This document shows, piece by piece, positions 37,310-48,008 of a stretch of DNA of 64,000 nt; the first letter of the stretch is position 1, and each line of letters opens with the position of its first letter. Under the pieces are notes generated by a model. It was not told the DNA's origin. It made no database searches and was given only the letters and a program-made list of their open reading frames with translations. The stretch covers positions 46,309,169 to 46,373,168 of the forward strand of contig OX485806.1 of the NCBI GenBank assembly GCA_950295325.1, given 5' to 3'. The translations under genes were made by a program, and so were the position numbers. The stretch comes from Polytrichum commune. Its lineage: Eukaryota > Streptophyta > Polytrichopsida > Polytrichales > Polytrichaceae.

Positions 37310-37819
37310 ATCACATACATTCATAACATATATTAGGTCTCTATTGTCAATTAATTTGGACTTCACACCTTGGTCGTAAATCATTTAATATTCTGTATTG
37401 ACCAACATCATATTATGATATTATGTATCTATTATATACATATTTATATTCATGAGACCTTGGTAACACCTAAGGTTTGCGACCGATTTACATATTTTCA
37501 ATATCAAGTTGCGTGCATGCAATACATGTTCCTTACATAATGTTATTTATGTAATTGCGCATAGATAGAATGTCATACTGGTAGGTCAAAGTAGGCGGCG
37601 GGAATCCTCTTTTTAAAGAGCATCCAAGGATTTTTGAACCACCGTAGAGAAGTTTTTAAAGCTCTTCCCCCCACCGCAAAGCTATTTTCTGCGGCACACG
37701 CCGTGTGCGCTCTAGAAACCCGATAGAGTGCGCGGAAGCCATTTTCGTGTGCGCCAACCCCACACCTCCCAGGTACACGACAACCTGCACACCCCGCATA
37801 TACCGCCATAAATACCGGA

Positions 37820-39035
37820 AGTTTACGAATGCGCATTCGTAAAGCACACGATCTCGCACTTATATTATAAATGGGTCAGAGAAATAATGGTGGGTAGTTT
37901 ATGAACGTTTGTTCGTAAGTACCATATAAGAGCATAGTCTGCGTTCAGAGAGCCATATATATATACATATATATATGGGTAGTCACTGATATACGAACGC
38001 GCGTTCGTAAATATGCCAACCATCATCATAAAAATATATGTCTGTTATTCGACCATTCTTCCTTTTTCTCCAAATGCATATAGGATAGATGGGAATTTAC
38101 GAACGTGCATTCATAAAGACCACATGGGATTATTGTCCACGCATGCAACAACATCATTCATTGACGTCTATGCAGACTTTCAATATGGCAGCTATATGCG
38201 AACGGACGTTCGTCTTTCCCACACGGCCATTTCAACCGTATACTCTTAGATTCTCCAAATTTCCGAACGTGCGTTTGTAAATACCACCTGGGAGTATGAC
38301 CGCCGCATCCAACAATATACTTATAAACAAACACATTCCTGCATATAACCACACAGTACGGCAAAGAACTTACATACGCACGTTCGTAAATATGTCGTTC
38401 CCTGATTCACAATGGAACGTCGGGATGTGGTACAACCTGTCATTTGCCCTGATAGACAGGGTGGCATGTCTTCAGATAACGTATGGCCTGAGTTATCGAA
38501 ATTGCGACGAGTCCAAGTGTTTTTTACATATACTGTTTTAGCAAGAGCTTACGAACAACCGTTCGTATACATAACCGCCGCAAACATATGTGGGGGGTGT
38601 ACACACTACCCTTTATATTTCCCATCTGGGACTCTCTTTATCTTTACGGTGATCGACATGCATATTGTAGTGTGCAGACGACTATTATGTCTTCCACCCA
38701 TATCATTCGGAAGGTTCCTATAGTTATGTTTATTGCATGCGAACAAAGTCGTAAATATGAATATTGGGTGCTCCTCAAAATTGCGTATTCCATTTTCCAT
38801 GTACATTTCATCATTAATTGGGTTAAGTTTTTTGTCCGCGCGTTCGTCTACAATTGTGAATAACGTGTCCTTTGTTGGTGTGCAACCCTCGCCATGTTTG
38901 CACAAATCATATTAACACCCTTTACGAATGATATATATCTCAATGTGATGCCGGTGTCAATTGCCATGGGATTCCCCTACAGTGTTTCCATGTCTTTGTA
39001 TTATTTTCGAACGTGTGTTCGTCTTTGTGTGTGAG
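37820..39035. repeat. Second palindrome array, right side
   Basis: At least nine readable copies of the ACGAACG-NN-CGTTCGT palindrome lie near 37822, 37898, 37990, 38096, 38196, 38260, 38369, 38548 and 39006, with weaker ones near 38740, 38834 and 38920. Spacer text also repeats: ACCACATGGGATTATTGTCC at 38120 and ACCACCTGGGAGTATGACCG at 38284. The array is thus built from longer diverged units of about 160-180 bp. No gene is present. Confidence 0.85.
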
Positions 39036-39046
39036 GGCCTCCCATT

Positions 39047-40552
39047 CACTACAAGAAAAAAAATGGTTTTTAGTACAATGTTTTAGCAGGCATGTGCTAA
39101 TTGGACCAACATTTCATAAAAAAAAGAAATCTACATGTTCCTAGTATAAGTGTTGGAAAATAGTCATTGTTGACACATTCACGCCCCGATATTGTTTATA
39201 GGACAACTCACATCAACATCAAACAATTTGCCCAATTGATTGTGTGAATTACGGTAGGTAATTTTTAGGGCGTATGTGGAAAATCATGTACACAATAAAT
39301 AGTAGACAATTTCCACTATATAATAAATAAAAGACCGTTAATAATAAAATATTATATTATAAATAGTAAATAAGAATAACATCATAAATAGAAATAATAT
39401 AATGATAAATATCAGACAATAAATAGTAAATAATATACTATATACATTACATAAAAACAACATATTAAAAACAATAAATAATATACTATATAAAGTATAT
39501 AATAATAAAATACTATAAATAATAAACAGAAGACCATTTATATTACTAATATACTATAAATTTTAAAAATTGAATATCAGACCATAAATATTAAAAAATA
39601 ATAAATACTAAAGTATATAAAATACATAATAATAAAATAATAAACATCAGACCATTAATAGTAATAATATATTATAAATAGTAAATAGTAAATATAATAC
39701 CATAAATAGTAAATAATATACTATATACAGTAGATAATAATAACAACTTGAAAATAATATATAATATATATAATAAATAATGTAAAATACTATAAATAAT
39801 AAATAATATACTATGAATTATGAATAATAGGTAGTACATAGTAAATATGAGGCAATAAATAGTAGACAATAGGAAGTATACAACAAATATTGAACAATAA
39901 ATTATAAGCAGTAAATAATAGACACTAAATAATATATGCCATATATAGTAGATATTATATTGTATACAATAACTAAAAAATAAATAGTAACTTGGGGCCT
40001 TTATACAAATGTTTTAAATACTTCTAAAATATCATGCGCAGAGTGGTGGCTTAGTGGCTGAGGCCTCTATGTGGGAACCAAGAGATTCAAGGATCAAACC
40101 CCTTGGCCCTCCGCCCTTGGCTTAGCCTACTAGGTAAGTGGCTAGGCACTTAGAACTATAGGTGTTTATAGATGGCAAGGCTCGGGAGGTGAGGATTGGA
40201 CTTACTAATGGTGGATATCTCTTTTAAATGGCACTCATTTGTTAAAAAGTAGGACCACTCATTATTCAACATATCAACCAATGATAGCCCTACACATGCA
40301 TGCACGCTTTAACGTTAAGTAATAATTTAATGTGGAGCCCGTAGAATAATTAGTATATTCAGACATCATAAGCAATGGTCCTAAACATATTGGCTATGTC
40401 CAAATCAACGATTCATGGGGTGTAGGGCATGGTCCCCCAAGACATGTCGTAGACAACACAATTTCTAGTAATATATGATATTAAGTCACGTCTTCGTTTA
40501 CTTCAATAAATATCATGTTACATGTCTAGATTGTATACAATCTCTAGTAGTG
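39047..40552 (+). mobile_element. Non-autonomous CACTA element, 3-bp duplication ATT
   Basis: It starts CACTACAAGAAAAAAAATGG, the classic plant CACTA terminus, and ends CAATCTCTAGTAGTG, whose reverse begins CACTACTAGA. ATT is found on both sides (39044-39046 and 40553-40555). The interior (39300-39990) is almost pure A/T with TAAATAGTAAATAAT repeats and no transposase, so it depends on an enzyme from elsewhere. A SINE-like unit lies in its right half. Confidence 0.85.
40036..40230 (+). mobile_element. tRNA-derived SINE-like unit
   Basis: An A-box-like TGGCTTAGTGG at 40047-40057 and a B-box-like GATTCAAGGATC at 40084-40095 are spaced about as in tRNA genes and plant SINEs. The head GCAGAGTGGTGGCTTAGTGG followed by CTGAGGCC is typical of plant SINE heads. 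The 3' end and target duplication could not be fixed. Confidence 0.55.
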
Positions 40553-40635
40553 ATTGGTGTCCCAAAAGTTGTTTGTAAGTTCTGGGCCATATATTTAGAC
40601 AGATAATTTGTGCGGTCTTCTAAACATTACGATGG

Positions 40636-41714
40636 TTGTTGTTTGTTCATGCGATGGTTGTTTGTTTAAGTACAATGGCGATGCATGTGGGAGATATTTC
40701 ATTGGAGTTGTCGACTAATGCATCGTCCTCCGATAGTGAATGCGAACTATCTTTCATGTCGGCGGACGGTACTGACGTTACAAACGTGGTGGGGGTACCT
40801 GTGGATACATCCTCCCATGAGTCTTTTGAAGGGTACGAACAATCTCTACATTCCGAGGATGACCACGATGACATTCCGTTGTGCGTGAATTTTGGAAGAA
40901 AGTAATGGGTGGGCCTTGATGTCGTTCTACTTAACAACCTTGGTGTCCCGGTGGCAAATGGCATATGTAGAAACTCCAATCCCCGTGACTGTGTTGATGC
41001 CAACCCCCTCGGTGCCGATGATGTTGGTGTGTGCATCTTGAATTCTTTGCTTCCACTTGAGGTTCCGGTGACCTGGAGATTTTCCTTGCATCGATGGCCC
41101 CTTCGTCGAGTTCTACATGAAGAAGTAAGCTTGTGGGATCATGGGCGGCGGCACAAACAAACGTAATCAGCTTTGTTGGCCAAATTACCTCCTCGCAAAG
41201 GCCTCCGCAGATATGATTTTAACCGCGTGCCTCGCGGTGATAAGGAGCGATGACGGGATTGCATATTGGGAGACGATTCTATCCGTCTCGTGTCCGCCAA
41301 GGACTGTTGCGCGAAGAAATGTTGCCAATTCTTTCCACGCGAAAAAATTAGGTCTCTTCGTCAAGAGATGTGGCTTGCGGATTTTCGTATGAGATCTGCA
41401 AATAAACTCGAGGTCCACAAAAATTTGCACATTGATACCCATGACTATAAGGTGGTGACCCTTGAGAATGTGGAAGTGTGTTGTACAGTGTGGTATATCA
41501 TCCATGTTGTTTCCAAGGCTGACTTTTATAGGTTTAGGAAATATTCATCGATGGGTCGACGCTCTCGATTTCATGGCAACTCGGGCACAAAGAAACCTAG
41601 GGAGGCTACACTTCAAGCCTCTGCGACACTCTCCACCATCATGGTGTCATTGGCCGATGCAATGCCCTACAAAACGAGGACATTGTCATCAGGGGAGAAA
41701 GTTGTTCAAATGGT
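40636..41714 (+). pseudogene. DUF7869-like transposase-like gene, segment 1
   Basis: The N-terminal part includes an acidic Ser/Asp-rich region (40680-40900, LSTNASSSDSECELSFMSAD). After a poorly readable stretch comes a coherent frame at 41270-41710. It holds two Cys motifs (KDCCAKKCCQFFPREKIRSL), EMWLADFRMRSANK and a basic segment (RFRKYSSMGRRSRFHGNSG) and ends at KVVQMV, where an LTR has entered at 41715. Cys pairs before the core are common in plant members of this family. In-frame stops and at least one frame change show it is broken. It continues at 43016. Confidence 0.55.
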
Positions 41715-43015
41715 TGTGAGCCCAAAATGGTGCCCACATGAGGTATTAACCCCTTGAAACCATTAGGAGTTACATTTTGATGTTTTATGATTATTCTCAA
41801 AAATATAAAAAGAGTGAGGCTTGGTGTGAAGTTATGTTTAAGCCTTAGGCTTATGTGGTGTAGTTAATTAGAAGCTTAGCGGCATGAAGGAAGTTCTTTG
41901 GTTAGGTGAGTGTAGCATGTGGTGGACCAAGGGGAGCTCCTTGAGTTTAAATATTTGAATTGGGATCCATCTTGTTGGTTTAGGAGTTGAAGGCTTAGCG
42001 GATAGGATAAGAGCCTACGAAGTAAGAGAGGATCGAGGGGCTTACTTAGCGGATATGATAAGAGCCTACGAAGTAGGAGAGGATCGAAGGGCTTATCTTG
42101 AGCTTTGAGGGGTGCTTACCCCTTCCCCTATATATTCTTTTCTCTTACCTTCTTCACTCACTTGTGTTCCTATTCACTCTCTCTCCCTTCGCGCTCTTCC
42201 ATCTTGCGCGTGTGGGTGCACACATGTATGTGGGCACATGAGCATATTGTATTGAAAGGGGAGCGTGGGTAAAGGGGAGAGGTTCATACAAGGCCTCCTT
42301 ACCCTCTACCTTCCCCTCTCCTTCTCTATCTCTCCCTCTTGTTGTTCCTCTCATAGAATTGAGTTTTAGAGTTAGAATTGTGTGGGAATTAGTAGAAGGT
42401 TAGTGGAATTAGTAGAATTCATAGAGACTTGTAGGGGACTTAGTAAGGTTAAGTGTAGTAGTTGGTTGAATTAGTTGATAGGCAACTGATTTGATACTTA
42501 AGCCATGGGCTAAGACATAATTGATAGTTGGGTTAGGCTAGTGGAGTTAGGCTAATTGGGATTAGGCTAGTTGGATTAGGCTAGTTGGGGTAGGGGCCGC
42601 ATTAAGGAATGAACTTGGAAAGGGTTGTGAGGGACTTGTGGAAGAGGAGGCGATGATAAGTGATATAAGTGTTTTTTAACACTTGTGTTAGAGACTTATG
42701 TGCCTCATGGAGCCGACAAGCCATGGCCTCAACAAGATCACGAACACTAATGAGAAAACATTGGCCAAGACCAAGGTTTCAAGAGGAAAATCCTCCAGGG
42801 CATGTGTAGCCAAGGCTGTAGGGTGGACCCTTGAGAAGGCCAATGCTCTACCTATTCAAGATACTAGCATTAATAAAGCATCATGATTTCAAGTGAGTTG
42901 GAAGCTTGTTGAGATGGAAGTACATTCCATGTTACTACGAGCTTTGGTATGACACATGTGATTCTCAAAACCATTACCCGGACTAGGACGCTTAAAAGTG
43001 GTGGGTTTGGCCTCA
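41715..43015 (+). mobile_element. LTR inserted in the transposase-like gene (first)
   Basis: It begins TGTGAGCCCAAAATGGTGCC and ends around CATTACCCGGACTAGGACGC, then TTAAAAGTGG and GTTTGGCCTCA. Gene sequence resumes directly after it. About 42035-42090 holds a short internal direct duplication (AGCGGATATGATAAGAGCCT, near copy 50 bases upstream). ATGGT precedes it and ATGTT follows a few bases after its end, so the duplication is not clean. It belongs to the family of 20283-21763. Confidence 0.8.
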
Positions 43016-43773
43016 TATAAATGTTGCCTACGGGCATAAAATGAAAGAACATATTAACGGGCATCAACGAAGGGGGCCGCATAGCGGGATGTGGGCCCAT
43101 TTTTTTGTCCAAATTGGATGTGATTAAAAACCAACAGTTTGCGGAATACATTTTGAAGAGACCCGAGGATAAGTTCGCCAGGTGTACAACGTTTGAAAAA
43201 TACAAAGGTCTTCGAGATGCCCACCCCATAGGCACAAAATCTCATACCAGACACCAGACAAAATATATTGAGCATATCAACAACCAAGAGGCACACCGTC
43301 AATATTACTACAAGAATTGTGCTCTATCCACAATAAAACCCACAGAGGTTCTAACAATCATCCTTCATAAAATGGACCACGCCAAGACCGCATGCCCTTG
43401 TTATGCACGCAAAATAAAGGCCACGGATGGTCTCTTCAAGTTACACGTAGTTGTCACATGTTTGTATGAAATCACAACTAGGTGTTGAAAGTCTATCCAA
43501 TTTTCTTGGATGTGTTTGGCATATGTCCAACTCCATACATCTGTTTAGTGGTTATTTCATATTTTTGTTCACGCATCGTTTGTTTTTTCCAGGTATGATT
43601 GTCCACGGCCATGGGGACGTTAAATATGGCCATTATGGTCTGGATTTTTACCCTGAAGATGCTAACCACACGGTGGGTTCATTTGCAAAACTCTTGCGCG
43701 ATCTTAAGAAGCTATCGGTACATTCTTCTCGTGCACTTTTTGATGGTTGTGGAACGACACCCCTTTATGAGGT
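43016..43773 (+). pseudogene. DUF7869-like transposase-like gene, segment 2
   Basis: The frame at 43105-43488 reads SKLDVIKNQQFAEYILKRPE, then HPIGTKSHTRHQTKYIEHIN and ALSTIKPTEVLTIILHKMDH. The last phrase fits the region before the catalytic core in DUF7869 proteins. A probable intron lies near 43480-43592 (ends TTTTTTCCAG). Coding then continues GMIVHGHGDVKYGHYGLDFY and SFAKLLRDLKKL until the second LTR at 43774. Confidence 0.6.
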
Positions 43774-45229
43774 TGTGAGCCCAAGATGGTGCCCACATGT
43801 ATTCTTAACCCATACTATTTATTAAAACTTAGGTTCTGATTTCACATCAATTGATTAAAACATAAAAAGAGTGACAATGGACAGTTTAATGATTGTTCAA
43901 AGTAGCGTTGGTATGGGGATAGGTAGTGTTTTTGTGTGGGGGGGTTAAAGTAAAAGTTAGTTAGCAAGGTCCTTGGGCTTTATTCTTAAGATGTCAAGGC
44001 TGGGTTTAATGGACTCTTGAAAGGATGGGCATTGCCCATTTAAAGGTATCGGGGCCTATTCACCCTAGAGATTTCAGGGGACTACGAAGTCGGTGGTTGG
44101 AAAAGCAGCCGAATGTGTGGGTCTGTCACTCGGCTCTCTGTCTGGCTCTTGGCTCTGGGACGACAGAAGGAGGTTGTTGGTTTTCTCTTGCGGTGGCTCT
44201 CCAAAATAGGGATGGGCTGGTAATGGCGAAGGTAGGAGGTGGGCAGGAGCGACCCGGAGAAAAGGGAATAATGGAAGGAATGTGTAGAGAATGAGAATGT
44301 TGAGTGCAAGAGCGAGAGGGAGGAGGCAGGCCTTGGCATTTTTCAATCGAATCTCTGGTTGGCTGTCAAGGCAGGATTGCAACAAAAATAAGCTCATTAG
44401 TTGAGGGCATGTTAGATATCATTCTACAATCACAGCATTAGTTGATACATGTGAAAATGGCAAGGAGTGGGCACGTCGAAGTCAAAATTGAGCCGGGGGC
44501 ACTCAAGGTGAAAAATCAGACACACTGGCCGCATTTGGAATCAGCTAGGAAAGGTCAGAATTCGCCTTCGGAGGAGGAATGCAGGAGAGGCCAACAGGGC
44601 GAGGTTGCTAGACGGGATGCCACTGCTAAGGGTTGTGATTGAACGCCATTGGATTCAGGACTCTGGGCAAGGGCGGCGGAGCAATCAGGAGATACCAGCT
44701 GAATGCCGAAGACATGGTGGCTAAGGAAGCAGCAAAAGGGCTGCTGGAAACACTGGACCCCATGGTGTACAGGCTGGGAAGATCCGAAGGGAGGCAGTGA
44801 AGGGAAGGATGAGGCACAGGGCTGCTCGATTAAGCTGGCCCAGTGAAGGGCATTGACGGGCAGCTCAGGAGATGGAACAACGTACATTGTAAAGCAACTC
44901 TGAGGGACTGAGGCTCAAGGCTGGAGCCTTGTGGGACTTGGCACATGAGGTCTACTAGTTGGCTTGGTTAAGAGGTGGATTAGGCTAGGCTAGGGTAGTT
45001 AGGAGTTTGGTGTCATGAGCCAAAGAGTGGAGTAGTAGGAGTGGGAACTTAGGTTAGTAAGAGCATTTCTTAATGCTTGTACTTTGTGTTATTGAATTAA
45101 AGTTGTGAGTTGTGTGACACATGTGGAAACTCCACACATGTCAAAGCGTGGTGAACATTGAGCGGTGAGTGTTGGATACAGACTCCCATCCGATCTACAA
45201 TGCATAAGGGTGGGGGTTTGTGGTTGACA
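43774..45229 (+). mobile_element. Solo LTR in the transposase-like gene (second), GAGGT/GAGGC
   Basis: It begins TGTGAGCCCAAGATGGTGCC and ends ATGCATAAGGGTGGGGGTTT, then GTGGTTGACA. GAGGT lies at 43769-43773 and GAGGC at 45230-45234. Coding of the transposase-like gene resumes at once on the right. It is a retroelement fossil of the family of 20283-21763. Confidence 0.85.
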
Positions 45230-46572
45230 GAGGCAGTGCTTGCGGGGAAGGAGGTTTGTATGTCGTCATTGCCAGATGCACTCGGAGAACCCATTTGTGC
45301 AAAACCATTGCCTCCAACTCTCCACTTTCAACTTGATAATTGTACAAATGACAACAAATGTCGATACGTATTTTATTTTTGGTCATTGCTCATGGCGAAA
45401 GGAATCTTCAAAGAGGTGTTTGTGTCTTTCTTGATGGTGGGGCACACACACGACGACATTTATGCGTCATTCGGATGTTGGAGCATGAAGTTGCATGAGG
45501 AAGATTTTCCAACCATACCACTTCTTATGAAATAATATATGGATTTAGACCATATGCCGGTGATCCCGCACATGATTGAGGAAGTATCAAATTTCAAGGC
45601 CTTCATCAAGCCATACATGTTGAAGGGAGGGGACCATATGGTGGGACATACCAAAGCACAACAATTCCGATTCTATATGAGGGATGATGGTGTCCCGGAC
45701 ATGCAGTTCAAGCTTTTGTGCACATTTCCTAATTGGGGCCCGGATGATGGTATACTCGTATGGCGTCAAGACAACGATGGGAAATGTTTGATCCCGGATG
45801 GGGAACCAAAGCCTTGCAAACCCAATCCCATGAGGAATGGGCCGGAAATCATCAAAGGCATATCCGGATTCATTGAGTATTGGAAAGAATTGTGTGAGGA
45901 GGACATCACCAGACGTGTTAAAGATACCCATGCACTGTTGATCGCGTATTGGGATCGCATTCGCTCGGCTTTAATGACACTTGGTGGCGACACCCGTACG
46001 ACTTTGACACAAGAATTTTGGCCACAAAGTCGTTTGACGGTTGTCGAGTCCGACACCATGTTTTTCAGCAATGGAGACATTCGTGAAGAGTTCGCAATGG
46101 ACAAGCATTACGTTGGCCCGACGAGCAATCGGCCGGCACCATCGTTTTGTGTAGGTGTTGATTCCACGAAGTTTATATGGTCCTCGTACGAGTAGGAGAT
46201 GAGGAGCACCCCAAGACAATTTGGTTGGTGAAAGTATTGTCTTCACCCAATTTTGTTTGAACTAGCCCCAACTTTCGTCAAATTGAGGTGGAATATTGTC
46301 GTCCAAGCACCAAAGATCCGAACGTGCTTCACACTTATTTAGATTGGGACACCAAAAAGAATTTCAAGTGGACAGTGGACTCAGCTTACGGACCGGTTTG
46401 GATAAACACAGATACCATACTTTGTGCTTGGAAGTCGCGCAGGGAATCTAAATCAGAAACAATGACCATCCCCCCAAAACATATAGATTTTGCCAAAGAC
46501 AACTTGGCACGTATTGCAGGTGCGGAAAACAACGCCGAGAATGGATATGAAGCGGAAGATGGAGATGGGTAA
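45230..46572 (+). pseudogene. DUF7869-like transposase-like gene, segment 3 (core and tail)
   Basis: This part is the basis for the family call. LHFQLDNCTNDNKCRYVFYF near 45325 is followed by LLMAKGIFKEVFVSFLMVGH and THDDIYASFG near 45440. The spaced Asp, His and Asp residues match the LDN...GHT..DxxF signature of DUF7869, thought to be an RNase-H-fold transposase-like domain. The frame from 45539 runs 218 codons (IPHMIEEVSNFKAFIKPYML and PNWGPDDGILVWRQDNDGKC), with one stop between it and the core. A last frame, 46288-46572, ends in an acidic tail. It sits at the right end of the 24.7-kb element, 400 bases from its TIR, as an element-encoded transposase would. Confidence 0.7.
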
Positions 46573-46971
46573 ACATAACGTAGGTGGGAGTTAATGGCGA
46601 AAAACATGGGCGTGTGCTTACTCTTGGTTTTTAATAGACATAGTAGACTTGCCACATTCAATTGTGGCATACGATTGGGATGTGCCATCCAATTCCATAA
46701 GACCCTTAGATATGGGATGCGCACCCTAAACTCTATAATGACATAAATTCATTTGTTTTTGAGATTCAATTGTTATTTTTCACATGAAGTTCATGTTTTC
46801 ATTATAATTCAATGGCTTGCTATTTTTAATACTTTGAATATTCTCCACGTGCGAATTCATAATTCGTCATGTTCCTAATGTTCCGTATGCTCACAATATT
46901 GGCATCCCAAACTATGGGCATATTTTATTTTGAGACTTTCCAAAGTCTCCGATTAACGAATATAGTGTTAA

Positions 46972-48008
46972 TAGCGGACGGAATGAAATTAGGGTTTTTT
47001 TTTATCAAATAGCCACTCAACATCGAGAATTTTACTACAAACAATAATTTTTTAGTTAGACATGAATGATTATCATTTGTCATACGTGATTGACTTCCTA
47101 GTGCACACTTAAATATCATCATCTTATTGTGAACTCTAAGATTTTGGTCATCAACACAAGCATTTTTTAATACCAAATAATATTTAATCATTAGTGCTCG
47201 TATATTCTTCCATGGGTTTTATTCCTTATTCTTCTTCTTTCCATTACCGTGAAAAGACTATTGTAGGAGGATATTAAATATCTAAGAGTTAACAAAATGA
47301 CAACAACAAATTGCTTGCACAAATTGCACCATCGTGTGTGTATGTTTGTATGTATGTACATGGTTTCGTAGAAACAAAAAACAAAGATGTTAACCATGGA
47401 CAACAAAGATGCAAAACCCACAATGAGTATATAAATAGTACAAGTCACCACAACAAAACAAACATGATATCACCCACACGGAATTACTTAAGAAGTTTGT
47501 AAGATAGGTTGATTGTGTCAAGACTCAGTGTTGTTGATCTTCAAATTCAATTCATTGTTTGCTTGATCTTCGACATTGTCTTAACTTCAATCCTTCATTT
47601 AGTTTTCCATGTCCAACAAGACAACCTAATATCATCTTTCTTGTACTCTTTTCTTGTGCCCATCCCAATAACCTTAAATAATAATTAAACGCCATTGACT
47701 TTACCATTCAGTGAAAGAAAACAAGTAAAACCGCATAAATGAACAACCTCCACATAGTTTGGTGGACTTGGGACATGCAATTGATTACTTAATAACAACA
47801 TGCATGCCATGTGTACAAATAAACATCAACAACTAACAGGCCTCTCACTGAGAAACTTATTTAGGTTTTTATTTATTTTTTTAAATTCATTATTGTGGAT
47901 ATTGATAGAGTAAGTTAATAATACCAAAAACATTGTATGATGCGTGAAGTTTATTTAAGCAACTACTCGGCGTTGTAAAACTTTAAATTCTCCCATACTT
48001 GCAACCCT
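46972..48008 (-). repeat. Right arm of the inverted repeat, piece 3
   Basis: This is the reverse complement of about 2091-3110. It begins right after the TAA beside the transposon's right end. The stop in similarity at 48008 is sharp. Confidence 0.85.

Larger units (their letters stand above)
34740..37560. other. AT-rich spacer with simple repeats, no gene
   Basis: 34850-35420 looks like part of an unassigned repeat, possibly an LTR. 35500-35690 is a G-rich strand with many GGGGATGGG runs. 36527-36560 is a telomere-like array and 37279-37309 is a (GT)n(AC)n palindrome. 35820-36440 contains two loosely similar blocks about 350 bases apart (CAATGTATGTCATTTAGTGG and AAATGTATGTCATAGGTTTT). I see no coding gene. 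Confidence 0.5.
22226..46968. mobile_element. 24.7-kb TIR DNA transposon, heavily nested
   Basis: The left end reads ACACTATGTTCGGTAATTGG, then AGA. The right end, reversed, reads ACACTATATTCGTTAATCGG, then AGA. That is 20 of 23 bases shared. TAA directly flanks both ends (22223-22225 and 46969-46971), a 3-bp target duplication. Outside the ends, inverted-repeat arm sequence continues from one side to the other as judged against the left arm, so the insertion edges are well fixed. The ends resemble CACTA-type termini preceded by one A. PIF/Harbinger, which uses 3-bp TWA targets, is the other option. Inside are a + strand DUF7869-like gene, a - strand gene of unknown family, palindrome arrays and several later insertions. 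Confidence 0.75.

Noticed and set aside
39300-39990. Possible AT-rich origin or matrix-attachment site
   Set aside because: It is explained as a TAAATAGTAAATAAT tandem array inside a CACTA element; nothing indicates a function.
40033-40105. A functional tRNA gene
   Set aside because: Box A and box B are present, but the sequence cannot fold into a full cloverleaf with an acceptor stem. A SINE head fits better.
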